Positions 44,536 through 53,825 of a stretch of DNA of 64,000 nt are shown here, piece after piece. Position 1 is the first letter of the stretch. Each line of letters begins with the position of its first letter. The stretch comes from a bacterium (lineage in GTDB: Bacteria; Desulfobacterota; Deferrisomatia; Deferrisomatales; Deferrisomataceae). Both the position numbers and the translations under genes were made by a program. A model generated the notes under the pieces. That model ran no database searches. It was not told the DNA's origin and saw nothing but the letters and a program-made list of their open reading frames with translations. The DNA is taken from assembly GCA_027021615.1 (NCBI GenBank), contig JALUTY010000034.1:1-64000 (forward strand), in the 5' to 3' direction.

Positions 44536-44567
44536 GGACGCTAGGAGGCTGGGACGCTGGGAGGCTT
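44536..44567 (+). repeat. Four tandem GGASGCTR octamers
   Basis: Units GGACGCTA, GGAGGCTG, GGACGCTG, GGAGGCTT, preceded by GTAACTTCCGCTA. The same lead-in occurs as GTAACTTCCACTAGGAGGCT near 62552-62571. Confidence 0.75.
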
Positions 44568-44702
44568 AAAAACCTCCCGGATTCCCGAGCGCTCCAGGCA
44601 TTACCATGCCTCTTCGCCTCCACCTCACGGTGCAGAGGGCGGGGCGCCTGGATTCGGCTTGGCAGCTAGGCGGCCAGGCGACTCTCGAACCGCGCCAAAG
44701 CC

Positions 44703-44741
44703 CGGGGGCATGGGGTCTTGCCGGAGCGCCGGACGCGGCTT
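44703..44741 (+). repeat. Dispersed element, left half only
   Basis: GGGGGCATGGGGTCTTGCCG continues into GAGCGCCGGACGCGGCTT, one half of the palindromic element. It is followed by the CTAGTTTCT tract. Confidence 0.65.
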
Positions 44742-44840
44742 CAAAACTCTAGTTTCTGGTCTCTAGTTTCTAGCCTCTGCCGCCGGCAAAGGGCCCGGAC
44801 CGGGACTTACGCAAGCTCTGTCCCCCGCAAGCGGGCCGTC

Positions 44841-46133
44841 TCACGGCCTGTCGGGGTTCCCACCGAGATCCTTCCAGAACCGGGGGTAAGACACCGCCAC
44901 GGCATCGGCCCCCGTCACCTCGGCCCCGCCCGGGATGGCCAGGGACAGCACCCCCACGGCCATGGCGAGCCGGTGGTCGCCGTGGCTGTTGAACACGGCC
45001 GGCCGCAAAGCGGCCGGCCCCCGGATCCGGAACCCGTCCTCGAACGGCTCCACCTCCACCCCGGCTTTGCGAAGCTCCCCCGCCAGGGTTCCGATCCGGT
45101 CGGATTCCTTGTGCCGCAGCTCCCCCGCACCGGTCACCTCGGTCACCCCGTCGGCCGCAGCGGCCACCGCGGCCAGCACCGGGAACTCGTCGATGGCGGC
45201 CGGCACCTCGGCCGGCTCCACCCGGGTCCCCCGCAGGGGTCGGTTCTCCACGGTTACGTCCCCCAGGGGCTCGCCCCCGGAGGCGCCGGTGGGCCGCAGA
45301 TCCACGGCCGCCCCCATCCTCCGGAGGATCCGGAAGAACCCGGTGCGGGTCGGGTTCAGGCACACCCCCCGCACCGTGATCCGCGAGCCGGGCACCAGAC
45401 AGGCCGCGGCCGCCCAGAACGCCGCGGCCGACGGATCGCCCGGCACCTCCATGTCGAGGGGCGCCAGCGGCACGCGTCCCCTCACCCCCACTCTGCCGTG
45501 CTCCCGGACGATCCCGGCGCCCATGGCCTCGAGCATGCGCTCGGTGTGGTCCCGGGACGGGGCCGGCTCCTCCACCCAGGTGGTTCCCCGGCAGTGGAGC
45601 CCCGCCAGGAGAACGGCGCTCTTCACCTGGGCGCTCGCCACCGGCAGCCTCCACCCCAGGGCCCGCAGGCTCCCCCCCCGGATCACCAGGGGCGCCAGCC
45701 GGTCCTCCCGGCGGCCCAGGGCCAGGGCTCCCATCTCCCGCAGGGGATCCAGGACCCGGGCCATGGGCCGCTGGCGCAGGCTGACGTCCCCGGTGAGCAC
45801 CGACAGGAAACCGTGGCCGGCCAGCACGCCCGCGAGCAGCCGCATGGTGGTGCCGGAGTTCCCGCAGTCCAGCACGTCGTCGGGCTCCCGGAGTCCCCCC
45901 AGACCCCGGCCCTCCACCGCGACCGTGTCCCCCTCGTCCCGCATCGCCACGCCCAGCCGCTCCAGCGCGGCTCGGGTGGACGCCACGTCGGCCCCGGCCT
46001 GCAGGCCCCGGATCCGGGACGTTCCCTCGGCCAGGGCCGCGAACATCAGCGCGCGGTGGGAGATGGACTTGTCCCCCGGCACCCGAAGCTCCCGCCGGAG
46101 CGGGCCCGAGCCCGCCACCCTCACACGGTCCAA
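44841..46133 (-). CDS. aroA: 3-phosphoshikimate 1-carboxyvinyltransferase (EPSP synthase)
   Basis: 430 residues joining shikimate-3-phosphate and phosphoenolpyruvate. Landmarks: PGDKSISHRALMFAALAEG with the active-site lysine, DCGNSGTTMRLLAGVLAG, DVSLRQRPM, RDHTERML, and HGDHRLAMA. The length is normal. The start is uncertain: TTG at 46133, with GGGAGGA eight bases upstream and the right N-terminal length, is preferred over GTG at 46124, which would overlap the tyrA stop as GTGA but lacks a spaced binding site. It is the last gene of the aromatic operon. Confidence 0.93.
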   Translation of the reverse strand: MDRVRVAGSGPLRRELRVPGDKSISHRALMFAALAEGTSRIRGLQAGADVASTRAALERLGVAMRDEGDTVAVEGRGLGGLREPDDVLDCGNSGTTMRLLAGVLAGHGFLSVLTGDVSLRQRPMARVLDPLREMGALALGRREDRLAPLVIRGGSLRALGWRLPVASAQVKSAVLLAGLHCRGTTWVEEPAPSRDHTERMLEAMGAGIVREHGRVGVRGRVPLAPLDMEVPGDPSAAAFWAAAACLVPGSRITVRGVCLNPTRTGFFRILRRMGAAVDLRPTGASGGEPLGDVTVENRPLRGTRVEPAEVPAAIDEFPVLAAVAAAADGVTEVTGAGELRHKESDRIGTLAGELRKAGVEVEPFEDGFRIRGPAALRPAVFNSHGDHRLAMAVGVLSLAIPGGAEVTGADAVAVSYPRFWKDLGGNPDRP

Positions 46134-46978
46134 AGCCGGCTCCTCCCTTCCTTTGCCCCGTGGAACAAGGACTGCAACGCCTCCGCGTCCCCGGTCTCGA
46201 GCCGTTTTCGCACCGCGGCCAGCTCCTCCTCGAACTCCCCCAGGACCCGGGCCAGGGCCTCCCGGTTCTCCATGCAGATGTCCCGCCACAGGGCGGGGGG
46301 GCTCCCCACCACCCGGGTCCAGTCCCGCAGCGACGGCCCCGCCAGGCTTAGATCTCGGTCCTGGAGCTTCTCCAACACCGCCCAGGTCAAGGTGTACGCG
46401 AGGAGGTGGGGCAGATGGCTCACCCACGCGAACACCCGGTCGTGGGCATCGGGAGGCATCCGAACCACCCGCGCCCCCAACGAGGCCCACAGCGCCTCCA
46501 CCCGGTCCACGGCTCCGGCCGGCGTGGCGGGCAGCGGGGTCAGAACGCACGGCCGAGCGTCGAACAGCCTCGGATCGGCCGCCTCAACCCCCGATCGCTC
46601 GGTGCCGGCCACCGGGTGCCCTCCCACGAAATCGACCCCGTCCGGTAACACCCGGGCCGCCTCGGCCACGATGGAGGCCTTGGTGCTGCCCACGTCGGTG
46701 ACGATCTGGCCCTGGTCCAGCGCCGGCGCGATCTCGGCCAGGAGACGGCGCACCGCGGTCACCGGGACCGCCAGCACCACCAGGTGGGCCCCGGCTACGG
46801 CCTCGGCCGCCGAGCCCGCCGCCTCGTCGACCCACCCCCGCTCCCGCCCCATGGCCAGGCTTGCCGTGCGTCGGTCCCAGGCCCGCACCCGGTAGGGCGC
46901 ACCGTGGACCTTGATCGCCGCGGCCAGGCTTCCTCCGATCTGCCCGAGGCCCACGATCCCCACTGTGGGACCGGTCAT
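46121..46978 (-). CDS. tyrA: Prephenate dehydrogenase
   Basis: 285 residues. An NAD(P)-binding Rossmann start ([18 protein letters not shown]), [24 protein letters not shown], and the helical dimer domain with [12 protein letters not shown]. It oxidises prephenate, or arogenate, to the tyrosine precursor. There is no fused chorismate mutase; that activity sits on pheA in the same operon. The ATG at 46978 overlaps the aroF stop as ATGA, with GGGGAGGGG upstream. Confidence 0.94.
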   Translation of the reverse strand: MTGPTVGIVGLGQIGGSLAAAIKVHGAPYRVRAWDRRTASLAMGRERGWVDEAAGSAAEAVAGAHLVVLAVPVTAVRRLLAEIAPALDQGQIVTDVGSTKASIVAEAARVLPDGVDFVGGHPVAGTERSGVEAADPRLFDARPCVLTPLPATPAGAVDRVEALWASLGARVVRMPPDAHDRVFAWVSHLPHLLAYTLTWAVLEKLQDRDLSLAGPSLRDWTRVVGSPPALWRDICMENREALARVLGEFEEELAAVRKRLETGDAEALQSLFHGAKEGRSRLWTV

Positions 46979-48003
46979 CGCTCCCCTCCCCCGAGCTCGC
47001 GGCCCACGGCCCGGCACACGCCTGCCACGGCCTCCACCAGCCGGGCGAACCGCTCGGGCTTGAGGCTCTGGTTCCCATCGCACAGGGCCGCATCGGGCCG
47101 GGCGTGGACCTCGATCATGAGCCCGTCGGCCCCGGCCGCCACGGCCGCCCGGCTCAGCGGCTCCACCAGGTCCCAGCTACCGGCGGCGTGGCTGGGGTCC
47201 ACCAGCACGGGCAGATGGGTCTGGCTCTTCAGCACCGGCACGGCGGACAGGTCCAGGGTGCTGCGGGTGGCGGTCTCGAAGGTCCGGATGCCCCGCTCGC
47301 ACAGCAGGATCCGCTGGTTGCCCTGGGCGGCCACGTACTCGGCGCTCATCAGCCACTCGGTGATCGTGGCCGACATGCCCCGTTTGATGAGAATGGGCTT
47401 GGTGAGGTTTCCCACCTCTTTGAGAAGCCGGAAGTTTTGCATGTTGCGTGCCCCGATCTGCACCACGTCGGCGTACCGGGCCACCAGCACCGTGTCCCGG
47501 GGGTCCATGAGCTCGGTCACCACCGGCAGCCCCGCGGCCTCCCGGGCCTCGGCCAGCAGCTCCAGCCCCTTTTCGCCCAGCCCCTGGAACGCGTACGGGC
47601 TGGTGCGGGGCTTGTAGGCCCCGCCCCGCAGGCAGGTGGCGCCGGCCTCCCGGATGGCGTGGGCGGTCTCCAGCAGCAGCTGCCGGTCCTCGATGGAGCA
47701 CGGCCCGGCGATAATCTGCACGGGCCCGGGGCCGAAGGCGACCCCGCCCACCTCCACCTCGGAGTCGGCCGGGTGGAACTCGCGGCTCACCAGCTTGTAG
47801 GGCTTCAGGATCGGGATCACCCTCTCCACGCCCGGCATGGACTCCAGAGGCAGGTCCCGCAGCACCGCCTCGTCGCCGATGGCCCCCACCAGGGTGCGCT
47901 GGACGCCCCGGGACTCGTGCACGGCCAGCCCCAGGGCCCGGAGGGTCTCGACCAGCTGCCGCCGGTCCTCTTCCTTGTGGTCGGGTTTGAGAACGATGAT
48001 CAT
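46975..48003 (-). CDS. aroF: DAHP synthase, type I-beta with N-terminal ferredoxin-like regulatory domain
   Basis: 342 residues. The first 75 ([20 protein letters not shown] to [14 protein letters not shown]) form the ferredoxin-like domain seen in Thermotoga-type enzymes, which gives tyrosine/phenylalanine feedback control. The barrel follows with [50 protein letters not shown] and [14 protein letters not shown]. It makes DAHP from PEP and erythrose-4-phosphate, the first step of the shikimate pathway. The ATG overlaps the hisC stop as ATGA. Confidence 0.95.
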   Translation of the reverse strand: MIIVLKPDHKEEDRRQLVETLRALGLAVHESRGVQRTLVGAIGDEAVLRDLPLESMPGVERVIPILKPYKLVSREFHPADSEVEVGGVAFGPGPVQIIAGPCSIEDRQLLLETAHAIREAGATCLRGGAYKPRTSPYAFQGLGEKGLELLAEAREAAGLPVVTELMDPRDTVLVARYADVVQIGARNMQNFRLLKEVGNLTKPILIKRGMSATITEWLMSAEYVAAQGNQRILLCERGIRTFETATRSTLDLSAVPVLKSQTHLPVLVDPSHAAGSWDLVEPLSRAAVAAGADGLMIEVHARPDAALCDGNQSLKPERFARLVEAVAGVCRAVGRELGGGER

Positions 48004-49115
48004 GGTCTTGCGATCCCCTCGGCCGTCACGGCCTGGAAAGCGGCTTCGAACCGGTCCAGCTCCTCGGGCAGCCCCACGGTGACCCGCAGCCACTCGGGCA
48101 TGCCGAAGCCCCGGATCGAGCGCACGATGACCCCGCGGTCGAGCAGCCGGCGGTACACGCCGTCGCCGTCGCCCACCTTCACCGCCACGAAGTTCGCCTG
48201 GCTGGGTACGTGCTCGAGGCCCATTCGGCCGAACAGCCGGTGCAGGCGCTCCCGGCCCCGCCGGTTCACCTCTCGGCTCCGCCGAAGGTGCTCCCCGTCC
48301 GCCAGGGCGGCCAGGGCCGCGGCCTGGGCCACCCCGTTGGCGTTGAACGGCAGCCGCAGGCGGTTCAGGTAGTCCACCAGCCCCGGCGGGCCCACGGCGT
48401 AGCCGATCCGCAGCAGGGCCAGGCCGTAGGCCTTGGAGAAGGTGCGCACCACCACCAGGGGTCGGCTCGGGTCCACGTAGCGGGGCCCTTGCGGAAAGTC
48501 GGGGGTGTCCGCGTACTCGGCGTAGGCCTCGTCCAGGATCACGGCCACGGACGAGGGGACCCGCTCCAGGAACCGCTCCCACTCGGCCGCGCCGAACGCC
48601 GTGCCCGTGGGGTTGTTCGGGTTGCCCAGGATCACCAGCGAGGTGTCCGGACGGACGGCCGCGGCCACCGCCTCCAGGTCGACCCGGTGGTCCTGCAACG
48701 GCACCCACACCACTTCCCCCCCCTGGGCCCGCACCGTCAGCTCGTAGATGCTGAACGAGGGGCTCGCCAGCACCACCGACCGGCCCGGCCGCACCACGAG
48801 CCGCACCACCATCTCGATCACCTCGGAGCTGCCGTTGCCCAGCACGAGGTTCTCGGGGCCCACGCCCCAGCGCCGGGCCAGCTCCTCCTTGAGGGCCCGG
48901 CCGTACCCGTCCGGGTACCGGTGGGCCGCATCCAGCACGGACCGGGCCGCTTCCACGGCCCGGGGCGACGGGCCCAGGGGGTTCTCGTTGCTCGCCAGCT
49001 TTACGACGTGGGGCAACCCCTTCTCCCGAGCCAGGTCCTCGGCGGGTTTGCCGGGCACGTACGGGGATAGATCGTGGACGAACGGACTCACCATCTGGTG
49101 GAAGCGGTCGGTCAT
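48000..49115 (-). CDS. hisC: HisC-family aminotransferase (histidinol-phosphate/aromatic)
   Basis: 371 residues, PLP fold type [14 protein letters not shown] near the start, [30 protein letters not shown] and the lysine region [19 protein letters not shown]; arginine-containing [14 protein letters not shown] near the end. Placed between pheA and aroF, it most likely transaminates phenylpyruvate or prephenate as well as, or instead of, histidinol phosphate. Its start is unsupported by a clear binding site; the next ATG is at 49094. Confidence 0.9.
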   Translation of the reverse strand: MTDRFHQMVSPFVHDLSPYVPGKPAEDLAREKGLPHVVKLASNENPLGPSPRAVEAARSVLDAAHRYPDGYGRALKEELARRWGVGPENLVLGNGSSEVIEMVVRLVVRPGRSVVLASPSFSIYELTVRAQGGEVVWVPLQDHRVDLEAVAAAVRPDTSLVILGNPNNPTGTAFGAAEWERFLERVPSSVAVILDEAYAEYADTPDFPQGPRYVDPSRPLVVVRTFSKAYGLALLRIGYAVGPPGLVDYLNRLRLPFNANGVAQAAALAALADGEHLRRSREVNRRGRERLHRLFGRMGLEHVPSQANFVAVKVGDGDGVYRRLLDRGVIVRSIRGFGMPEWLRVTVGLPEELDRFEAAFQAVTAEGIARP

Positions 49116-49189
49116 GACGGCACGGGTGTGGAGGTCTCTCGGACGTCGTGGAAGCCGGGCCGGGCCGGCGGGAGGGTCCTGTATAGCCG

Positions 49190-49225
49190 AACCCGCGGCC
49201 GCCCGTCCAGAGCCGACCGCGGGTT
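49190..49225 (-). promoter_or_regulatory. Perfect 9-bp inverted repeat between pheA and hisC
   Basis: AACCCGCGG (49190-49198) and CCGCGGGTT (49217-49225) can pair around 18 bases. It sits in the only large gap (161 bases) of the operon. There is no T run, so it is more likely an RNA-stability hairpin or operator than a terminator. Confidence 0.3.
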
Positions 49226-49276
49226 GGTGCCGGGATTTCGAACGGACGGGACCGAAAAGCTCGCCGCCCCGGACGC

Positions 49277-50371
49277 CTACCGGGCCCGGGGAAGGCTGCC
49301 CTGCGGGTAGGAGCCCAGCACCCGCAGGAACCGGCAGCGGGAGCGCAGCTCCTCCAGGGCGGCCCGGACCCCGGGCTCGGTGGCGTGCCCCTCGCAGTCG
49401 GTAAAGAACACGTACTGCCAGGCCTCATCGGGCATGGGGCGGGACTCGATCTTGGTCAGGTTCACGCCGTGCTCGAAGAACGGCTGGAGCATCCGGTACA
49501 GGGCCCCCACTTCGTCCCGGACCGCGAACACCACCGAGGTCTTGTCGCGGCCGCTGGGGTCGGGAATCTCGGGGCCGATCACCAGGAACCGGGTGAAGTT
49601 GTTGGGGTTGTCCTCGATGCGCGACTCCACCACCCGCAGGCCGTACGCCTGGGCCGCCACCTCGGCCGCGATCGCGGCCGCCCCTGGGTCCTCGGAGGCG
49701 ATCTTGGCCGCCTGGGCCGTGCTGGCCGCGTCGAACACCGGCACCTCGGCCAGGTGGGTCTCCAGCCATCCACGGCACTGGGCCACGGCATGGGGGTGGG
49801 AGTAGATCCGTTCCACGTCGCCCAGCCGGCCGCTGCGGTTGAGCAGGTGGTGGGTCACCCGCAGGTACACCTCGGCCACGATCTTCAGCTCGGACCGTAG
49901 GAACATGTCCAGGGTGTGGCTCACCACCCCCTCGGTGGTGTTCTCCACCGGGATCACCCCGTAGGCCACCTTGCCCTTCTCCACCCGCTCGAACACCTCG
50001 CCGATGGTGCGGGCGGGCTCCAACCGCGCCGACTCTCCGAACCTCCGCAGGGCGGCCTGATGGGTGAAGGTGGCCGGCGGCCCCAGATACGCTACGCTCA
50101 TGGGCGCCTCGAGGGCCAGGGAGGCCGAGATGATCTCCCGCCACACGGCCCGGACCGCCGCGTTGGGGAACGGACCGGGGTTGGCCTGCTCGAGCCGGCG
50201 CAGCAAGTCCTCCTCCCGGCCGGGGGCGTAGAACCGGGCGCCGGCCTCCCGTTTGATCTCGCCCACCCGGCGGGCCAGGCCTGCCCTTTCGTTCAGGAGC
50301 TCGAGGATCCGCCGGTCCAGATCGTCGATGGCGGCACGCAGCTCCGCCAGCTGTCGTTTCACGTCGTCCAT
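49277..50371 (-). CDS. pheA: Bifunctional chorismate mutase/prephenate dehydratase (P-protein)
   Basis: 364 residues in three parts. A chorismate mutase of the AroQ type (about 1-85, with [20 protein letters not shown]). Prephenate dehydratase (about 95-275, [36 protein letters not shown] and [10 protein letters not shown]). A C-terminal ACT domain (about 285-360, [19 protein letters not shown], then [20 protein letters not shown]) that binds phenylalanine. It makes phenylpyruvate from chorismate. The start overlaps the rluB stop by 13 bases and AGGA lies upstream. Confidence 0.97.
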   Translation of the reverse strand: MDDVKRQLAELRAAIDDLDRRILELLNERAGLARRVGEIKREAGARFYAPGREEDLLRRLEQANPGPFPNAAVRAVWREIISASLALEAPMSVAYLGPPATFTHQAALRRFGESARLEPARTIGEVFERVEKGKVAYGVIPVENTTEGVVSHTLDMFLRSELKIVAEVYLRVTHHLLNRSGRLGDVERIYSHPHAVAQCRGWLETHLAEVPVFDAASTAQAAKIASEDPGAAAIAAEVAAQAYGLRVVESRIEDNPNNFTRFLVIGPEIPDPSGRDKTSVVFAVRDEVGALYRMLQPFFEHGVNLTKIESRPMPDEAWQYVFFTDCEGHATEPGVRAALEELRSRCRFLRVLGSYPQGSLPRAR

Positions 50372-51123
50372 GGCGCGTCCTGCCTCGGGTCTTCGAGCCG
50401 GCCTCCGCCCCTGCCGGCCGCCTGTTCCAGGGCCTGGATCTCGTCGGAGGTGAGGTGGCGCCAGCGGCCCTCCGGAAGGTCCCCCGCCCGGACCGGGCCG
50501 AACGCCACCCGCTCCAGGTCCACCACCCGCCCCCCCAGGGCCTGGACCATCCGCCGCACCTGGCGCTTGCGCCCCCCGTGGAGCGCCAGGGAGAACCCCA
50601 CCATCCCACCGGACCGGTCCACCTCCCACACCCGCACCGCGGCCGCAGGCCCGTCCTCCAGCCGGACCCCAGAGACCAGCCGTCGGGGATCGAACCTCCC
50701 CCGGGCGCTCACCCGGTACACCTTCTCCACGCCCCGGCTGGGGTGGAGAAGGCGGTGGACCAGCCCGCCGTCGTTGGTGAACAGGAGGACCCCCCGGGTG
50801 TCCCGGTCGAGCCGCCCCACGGGCACCACCCGTTCCGACAAGCCGGCCAACAGGTCCATGACCGTGGCCTCGGCGTGGGGATCCTGAACCGTGGTCACGT
50901 AGCCCGGCGGTTTCCGAAGGACCACCACCACCCTTGGCTGCTGGGCCGGCAAGGGCCGGCCGTCCACCTCGATCACCTGCGCCTGCGGGTCCACCCGGGT
51001 TCCGAGCCGGGTCACCACCCGGCCGTCCACCCGCACCCGGCCCTGCTCGATCCACCGCTCGGCCTGGCGCCGGCTCGCCACGCCTCGGGCGGCCAACACC
51101 TTCTGGAGCCGCTCCCCGGGCAT
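50359..51123 (-). CDS. rluB: RluB-type 23S rRNA pseudouridine synthase
   Basis: 254 residues with an N-terminal S4 RNA-binding domain (RLQKVLAARGVASRRQAERW) and the RsuA-family catalytic core. The catalytic aspartate lies in VGRLDRDTRGVLLFTNDGG, followed by LHPSRGVEKVYRV and GGRKRQVRRMVQALGG. RluB isomerises U2605 of E. coli 23S rRNA. The ATG at 51123 begins two bases after the scpB stop. scpAB-rluB adjacency is a common bacterial arrangement. Confidence 0.93.
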   Translation of the reverse strand: MPGERLQKVLAARGVASRRQAERWIEQGRVRVDGRVVTRLGTRVDPQAQVIEVDGRPLPAQQPRVVVVLRKPPGYVTTVQDPHAEATVMDLLAGLSERVVPVGRLDRDTRGVLLFTNDGGLVHRLLHPSRGVEKVYRVSARGRFDPRRLVSGVRLEDGPAAAVRVWEVDRSGGMVGFSLALHGGRKRQVRRMVQALGGRVVDLERVAFGPVRAGDLPEGRWRHLTSDEIQALEQAAGRGGGRLEDPRQDAPWTT

Positions 51124-51124
51124 C

Positions 51125-51688
51125 TCAGGCCGCCCCCGGGGGATCGCCGGGCTTCTCCTCCTGCGCCAGGAGCTCCTCAATCTCCTGCAGGCTGGGCAGA
51201 TCGGCCAGGGAGGCCAGGCCGAACACCTCCAGGAACTTCCGGGTGGTGCCGTACAGGAGGGGACGGCCGGGCACGTCCTTCTTGCCCACGATCCGCACCA
51301 GCCCCTTCTCCGCCAGCGACTTGAGCACCCCGCCGCAGTCCACCCCCCGCACCTCCTCCACCTCGGCCCGGGTCACCGGCTGGCGGTACGCCACGATGGC
51401 CAACGTCTCCAGGGCCGCCCGGCTGAACCGGACCGGTCGGGGCACCTCGAGCCGGGCCAGGAACGGGGCGAACTCCGGCCGGGTGCGAAGCTGGTATCCC
51501 CCGGCCACCTCCCGCACCTCCACGGCCCGGCCCGCCAGGGCCCGCTCCAGCCTCGCCAGGGCTTCCAGCACGGCTTGGCGGTCCGCGCCCTCCGGGCCGA
51601 GCAGATCCACCAGCCGGGCCAGGGGCACCGGCTCCGGCGAGGCGAACAGGACCGCCTCCACCGCCCGGGCAAGGGTCTCCGGGTCCAT
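51125..51688 (-). CDS. scpB: Segregation and condensation protein ScpB
   Basis: 187 residues with the two winged-helix domains of ScpB: VEAVLFASPEPVPLARLVDL at the front and LETLAIVAYRQPVTRAEVEE with VRGVDCGGVLKSLAEKGLV later. ScpB dimers bind ScpA within the SMC condensin complex. The ATG at 51688 has GGAGGAG eight bases upstream, which favours it over the GTG two codons earlier. An acidic tail (LLAQEEKPGDPPGAA) follows the domain. Confidence 0.95.
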   Translation of the reverse strand: MDPETLARAVEAVLFASPEPVPLARLVDLLGPEGADRQAVLEALARLERALAGRAVEVREVAGGYQLRTRPEFAPFLARLEVPRPVRFSRAALETLAIVAYRQPVTRAEVEEVRGVDCGGVLKSLAEKGLVRIVGKKDVPGRPLLYGTTRKFLEVFGLASLADLPSLQEIEELLAQEEKPGDPPGAA

Positions 51689-51690
51689 CC

Positions 51691-52464
51691 TCACGACTCC
51701 TCCATCAGCACCGCGAACAGCCGGATCTCCCCGAACGGGGTCACCTGCATCACCCGCAGGGCCCGCAGCCGTACCAGCTCCAGAACCGCCAGGAACGTGG
51801 TCACCAGGCGGGTGCGGCTGGTCCGCGGCGGGAACAGGTCCTGGAACGCAAGGCCGGCCCCGGCCGGCGCCGTCTCGAAAATCTCCAGGATCTCCTGCAT
51901 GGCCTCCTGGATCGAGATCCGCTCCCGGGCCACGTCCTCCACGAACGTCTCGGGCGCCTCCTCCAGCACGTCCCGGAAGGCCAGGAGCAGCCGGAACAGG
52001 TCCGCCTCGATGGGCGCGTCGGGGTGCTCCACCTCGTCCAGCTCGGGCGCCCGGAACGAGCGGGCGAACACCTCCCGGCCCAGCACGGGGCGGTCCGCCA
52101 GCCGCTCGGCCGCCGCCCGCATCCGCTCGTACTCCAGCAGCCGGCGCACCAACTCGGCCCGGGGGTCCTCGCCCTCTTCCTCGTCCTCCTGGGGCTTGGG
52201 CAGGAGCATCCGGGACTTGATCTCGGCCAGGGTGGCGGCCATCACCAGGAACTCGCTGGCCACGTCCAGGTCGAGCACCCGCATGGTGTCCAGCACCGCC
52301 AGGTACTCTTCCAGGATCCGGGCGATGGGGATGTCGTAGATGTCGTAGCGGTGCTTGCGGATCAGGTGCAGCAGGAGATCCAGGGGGCCCTCGAACCCCT
52401 CGAGCCGCACCCGGTATCCGGCCTGGTCGCCGACCAGGATCGCGCCGCCCTCGTCGTGCTCCAT
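51691..52464 (-). CDS. scpA: Segregation and condensation protein ScpA (kleisin)
   Basis: 257 residues. FEGPLDLLLHLIRKHRYDIY and DIPIARILEEYL, LVMAATLAEIKSRMLLP, and the C-terminal winged helix with TFLAVLELVRLRALRV, the standard ScpA pattern. ScpA bridges the SMC head domains with ScpB. The ATG at 52464 has GGAGAGGGG upstream. It is the first gene of the operon running to aroA, so transcription probably starts in the repeat-bearing gap upstream. Confidence 0.96.
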   Translation of the reverse strand: MEHDEGGAILVGDQAGYRVRLEGFEGPLDLLLHLIRKHRYDIYDIPIARILEEYLAVLDTMRVLDLDVASEFLVMAATLAEIKSRMLLPKPQEDEEEGEDPRAELVRRLLEYERMRAAAERLADRPVLGREVFARSFRAPELDEVEHPDAPIEADLFRLLLAFRDVLEEAPETFVEDVARERISIQEAMQEILEIFETAPAGAGLAFQDLFPPRTSRTRLVTTFLAVLELVRLRALRVMQVTPFGEIRLFAVLMEES

Positions 52465-52841
52465 CCCCTCTCCTCGCCGGCGAAGCGACACCGGCCGTCG
52501 GTCGCCGGTCTACGGTCGAAAGCTCGCCCCGACACCGGAGCCGGGGAGCATGGGATCTCCAGCATCAGGGGCCGGAGAACCGAGTCCAGTGGACAGGTCG
52601 TGACCTCAACACGTCGCGTTGGGGGCAACGTTTTTGCCCTTTCTCCGGCTTCTTCCAACTGGCTTCCGACCCGGCGGTCAAAGCCCCGGGGGCATGGGGT
52701 CTGCCGGAGAGCCGGGCGCGGCCTCAAGATTCTAGAAACCTTGAGGGGCAAAACTCGCTGCAAATGCGTCAAGTTTTTTCGTGGAGGCGCAGTTCCCTTG
52801 CTCCGGCTCCCCATGCCTCGACGGTCTGAGGCGGAGCCTCG
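52465..52841. repeat. Upstream region of the scpA operon with half of the dispersed element
   Basis: 377 bases, no gene. 52684-52723 is a left-half copy of the dispersed element (GGGGCATGGGGTCTGCCGG), and a CTAGTTTCTAGTCTCTAG tract at 52842-52859 begins the next gene's 3' end. GCAACGTTTTTGCCC at 52624-52638 could be a small hairpin. The promoter for scpA must be in this stretch but no clear -35/-10 pair was found. Confidence 0.6.
52684..52723 (+). repeat. Dispersed element, left half only
   Basis: GGGGCATGGGGTCTGCCGG with GAGAGCCGGGCGCGGCC after it, nearly identical to the left half at 12037. The partner half is absent. Confidence 0.65.
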
Positions 52842-52859
52842 CTAGTTTCTAGTCTCTAG
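52842..52859. repeat. CTAGTTTCTAGTCTCTAG tract at the nucleotidyltransferase stop codon
   Basis: The same kind of tract occurs at 44748-44775. Here its bases provide the last codons (LETRN) and the TAG stop of the nucleotidyltransferase gene. Confidence 0.6.
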
Positions 52860-53822
52860 CCCGGCGGCGAGCACCGGCCCCTGGTCGGGCACCACCGCGT
52901 CCTCGGCGCCGGCGCACCTTGCGCCCGGCCACACCACGCAGCTCCGGAGCCGGGCCCCCGCCTCGATCCGGGCCCCGGCGCCCACCACCGTCCCCGGACC
53001 GATCCGCACCCCCTCGGCGATCTGGGCTCCCCGGCCCCGGTACCACGGGCCCGCCGGCCCGTCGACCACCTCACCCGGCGCGGCCGACAGCCGTCCCAGA
53101 TCCAGCAGCCTCCGGTGGGCCGCCAGGTACCGGCCCGGGGTGCCCAGATCGCTCCAGAACGCCCCCTGCTCCAGCTCGAACCCGTACACCGGCGCCCCAC
53201 GCCCCACGAGGCTTTGATGGACGTCGGCGTTGATGCAGCAGGGACCGTCCGGCACCTCGGCCAGGATCTCCGGCTCCAGCAGGTGGAGTCCCGTGAACTC
53301 GCAGGGCCGGCCGGCCCGCGCACCCGGCGCACGGGCGCCGAGGAACCGCACGATACGACCGTCGGGGGCCAGCTCAAGGGGGGCCGAACGCCCCGGGGCC
53401 ACCGGGGCCACCGACAGGGTGGCCAGGGCCCCGCGCTGGCGGTGGAACCGTGCCAGGGCCCGTAGGTCGATCTCTTGGTAGGTGTCGGCGTTGGCCAAGA
53501 AGAAGGGCCCCCCGGCCAGGGCGTCCTTCCACGGCACGAGGGCCCCGCCGGTGCCCAGGATCCGCGCCTCCCGGCTCCACGCGAGCTCCAGGCCCTGCGG
53601 CACCCAGGGCTCCAGGCGGCCCTGCAGCACCTCGGGCAGATAGTGAAGGTTCACCACGGCCCGGCCCACCCCTGCCGACGCCAGGAGGTCCAGCACCCGA
53701 GCGGCCAGGGGCACGTCGAACAGCGGCCAGACCGGCTTGGGCACGACCCGGCTCAGGGGCCTCAGGCGGGTGCCCAGGCCTGCGGCCAGCAGGAACGCCT
53801 GGGCCACGCCGGCCGCTCCCAT
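52842..53822 (-). CDS. Sugar-phosphate nucleotidyltransferase with left-handed beta-helix tail
   Basis: 326 residues. The nucleotidyltransferase start LLAAGLGTRLRPLSRVVPKP with the GxGTRLRP loop and metal site NADTYQEID. The C-terminus (about 245-320) has hexapeptide repeats (IAEGVRIGPGTVVGAGARIE), as in GlmU- or GDP-mannose-type proteins. It probably makes an NDP-sugar for cell-surface glycans; the sugar is not readable. The last six residues and stop codon come from the CTAGTTTCTAG repeat tract, so the tail is probably not native. The rnhA gene lies 4 bases upstream. Confidence 0.85.
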   Translation of the reverse strand: MGAAGVAQAFLLAAGLGTRLRPLSRVVPKPVWPLFDVPLAARVLDLLASAGVGRAVVNLHYLPEVLQGRLEPWVPQGLELAWSREARILGTGGALVPWKDALAGGPFFLANADTYQEIDLRALARFHRQRGALATLSVAPVAPGRSAPLELAPDGRIVRFLGARAPGARAGRPCEFTGLHLLEPEILAEVPDGPCCINADVHQSLVGRGAPVYGFELEQGAFWSDLGTPGRYLAAHRRLLDLGRLSAAPGEVVDGPAGPWYRGRGAQIAEGVRIGPGTVVGAGARIEAGARLRSCVVWPGARCAGAEDAVVPDQGPVLAAGLETRN

Positions 53823-53825
53823 GGG

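Larger units (their letters stand above)
44488..44840. repeat. Gene-free stretch with octamer repeats and half of the dispersed element
   Basis: No gene. 44536-44567 is four GGASGCTR octamers, preceded by GTAACTTCCGCTA, which also occurs near 62561. 44703-44741 is a left-half copy of the dispersed element (GGGGGCATGGGGTCTTGCCG). 44748-44775 holds two CTAGTTTCT units, found again at 52841-52859. 44797-44837 resembles the sequence right of the 12037-12226 element. Confidence 0.7.
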
